From: JACQFV01 sp964593585
Lineage (GTDB): Bacteria > Zixibacteria > MSB-5A5 > WJJR01
Direction of reading: 5' to 3'
Assembly (NCBI GenBank): GCA_964593585.1
Contig: CAZQIZ010000014.1
Span: 1-64,000 of the forward strand
DNA length: 64,000 nucleotides
This document shows, piece after piece, positions 63,147-64,000 of the stretch (position 1 is the first letter of the stretch; each line of letters opens with the position of its first letter). The position numbers and the translations under genes were made by a program. The notes under the pieces were generated by a model. It did not search any database and was not told the origin of the DNA. It saw nothing but the letters and a program-made list of their open reading frames with translations.

Positions 63147-63872
63147 ATGACCGCAGACGAGACAATTCCCGCCACGCGATGGTGCCGCCATCTGACGCGG
63201 TACCTCAAGGTGGCGCGAGCCGGCATCGACCCTGAAGGAGTCCACCAGGTGCGCGTTGCGACGCGCCGTCTCGACACTTGGCTGTTGCTCGGCGGATGGC
63301 GGGTTTACCGCGACGATCTGCGTTGGTTGCGTCGTAAAGCCGCCGCGGTGCGTGATTTGGATGTGCTGCTGTTGCGCAAGAAGCTGCCGCGCCCGTTGCG
63401 CGCGACGCTGACGGCGCGCAAACGGGAGCTTCAAGCCGAGTTCAACGTTGCTTGCGATGATCCGCGCCTGTCGGCGTTGATGGTCGGGATCGGCGTCCTG
63501 CCGCCGATTCAAGCGGGAGAGATTCGTAAGCCCCTGTGGAAACTCTTCGAGGCGGTCATGGATTGTGGCAGGACCATCGAAAACGACAGCGGCGACATCG
63601 ATTCGTTCCATCGGCTGCGCCGGGCCCTGCGGCGATTGCGCTACGGAGCGGAATTGGTCGGTGCCTCGACGGCACCGCTGCGGAGATTGCAGGAAGTCTT
63701 GGGGAACATCAACGATCTGGCGGTTGCTCTGCGCTGCCTGGACCCGTTTCCGCGCGAAATCGTGCCCGCTCGCTTTCGCGATGGACTGGACGATGAACTG
63801 GCCCTGTCGCTGCCGCTGGCGCGGGCGTTGTGGATGGATGAAAAGGATGCCATCAAAAAGATGATGAACTGA
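63147..63872 (+). CDS. CHAD-domain protein
   Basis: A 241-residue helical protein. The CHAD pattern of conserved His and basic residues is clear: GVHQVRVATRRLDTWL, WLRRKAAAVRDLDVLL, DSFHRLRRALRRLRYGAEL and LQEVLGNINDLA. CHAD domains bind polyphosphate through such basic surfaces. The start is uncertain: ATG at 63147 is used, while TTG 63120 or GTG 63126 would add up to nine residues. The gene ends with a 4-base overlap with a SixA-like gene. Confidence 0.85.
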   Translation: MTADETIPATRWCRHLTRYLKVARAGIDPEGVHQVRVATRRLDTWLLLGGWRVYRDDLRWLRRKAAAVRDLDVLLLRKKLPRPLRATLTARKRELQAEFNVACDDPRLSALMVGIGVLPPIQAGEIRKPLWKLFEAVMDCGRTIENDSGDIDSFHRLRRALRRLRYGAELVGASTAPLRRLQEVLGNINDLAVALRCLDPFPREIVPARFRDGLDDELALSLPLARALWMDEKDAIKKMMN

Positions 63873-64000
63873 TGGACTTGTATCTGATACGTCATGCGGA
63901 GGCGGAACCCCGCCAGACCGGCCTGCAGGAAGAAGCACGGCCGCTCACCGCTCGCGGTGAGGAGAGTTTTCGCGCTGCGATTTCGGGTCTGAAAGCCATG
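63872..64000 (+). CDS. SixA-like histidine phosphatase, partial
   Basis: Only the first 43 codons are in the window. MDLYLIRHAEAEP carries the RHx motif of the histidine phosphatase superfamily, followed by ARPLTARGEESFRAA, the usual continuation (LT-x-x-G) of SixA phosphohistidine phosphatases. The ATG overlaps the CHAD stop (TGATG), so the two are coupled. CHAD and SixA genes are often neighbours, sometimes with polyphosphate kinase. Confidence 0.85.
   Translation, partial: MDLYLIRHAEAEPRQTGLQEEARPLTARGEESFRAAISGLKAM

Overview
This GC-rich 64-kb chromosomal window holds about 53 protein genes, one convincing small-RNA gene, and several terminators and palindromic repeats. I saw no tRNA, rRNA, insertion sequence, phage gene or CRISPR array. 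Gene content points to an uncultured Gram-negative aerobe. It has a TonB-dependent receptor, a PorV/PorQ-like outer-membrane protein and a protein with a T9SS-like C-terminal tail. It also has a cbb3 oxidase with fused CcoN-CcoO and a mitochondrial-type citrate synthase. That mix recalls the Fibrobacteres-Chlorobi-Bacteroidetes superphylum and its candidate phyla (for example Zixibacteria). The taxonomic guess is inference only.

Layout. 0-2.8 kb: an Eco57I-like restriction-methylation enzyme, apparently frameshifted near its N terminus. 3.2-7.2 kb: two secreted DUF3857/transglutaminase-like paralogues, one lacking the catalytic Cys. 7.3-15.5 kb: a complete cbb3 oxidase structural and assembly cluster (ccoI, ccoS, ccoNO, ccoQ, ccoP, ccoG, ccoH and a DsbD/TauE-like membrane protein). 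15.5-19.3 kb: tandem UspA protein, lysine 6-dehydrogenase-like enzyme, YdjM-like membrane protein, small envelope protein. 19.4-27.8 kb: information-processing genes (LytR_C protein, rsfS, rho, holB, ricT, metG, tatD, rsmA), with the holB-ricT-metG-tatD-rsmA order also known from Bacillus. 28.1-35.1 kb: TonB receptor, large tailed secreted protein and PorV-like barrel. 35.2-38.3 kb: periplasmic binding protein, sensor kinase and response regulator.

38.4-44.2 kb: malic enzyme (MaeB) diverging from citrate synthase, then thioredoxin reductase and an ArsC/Spx-family protein whose active-site Cys codon is an in-frame TGA followed by a bacterial SECIS-like hairpin, i.e. a probable selenoprotein. 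44.2-49.8 kb: EamA transporter, then a leftward folate/pantothenate cluster (class II aldolase, aminotransferase-like protein without the PLP lysine, folB, folK, kinase-like protein with an altered Walker A, panB). 49.9-57.3 kb: zinc-ribbon protein, structured small RNA, SDR, two overlapping genes of which one is roadblock-like, TIGR00300 enzyme, GT9 glycosyltransferase, metzincin protease, Cys-rich protein. 57.8-64 kb: B12-dependent ribonucleotide reductase behind NrdR-like boxes, a palindrome-rich gap, membrane pyrophosphatase, CHAD protein and the start of a SixA-like phosphatase.

The strongest candidates for something new are the selenoprotein, the two active-site-deficient proteins in the folate/pantothenate cluster, the rsfS gene whose best start is ATA, the structured RNA at 50.25-50.49 kb, and the palindromes with conserved arms and divergent cores at 60.4-60.7 kb.
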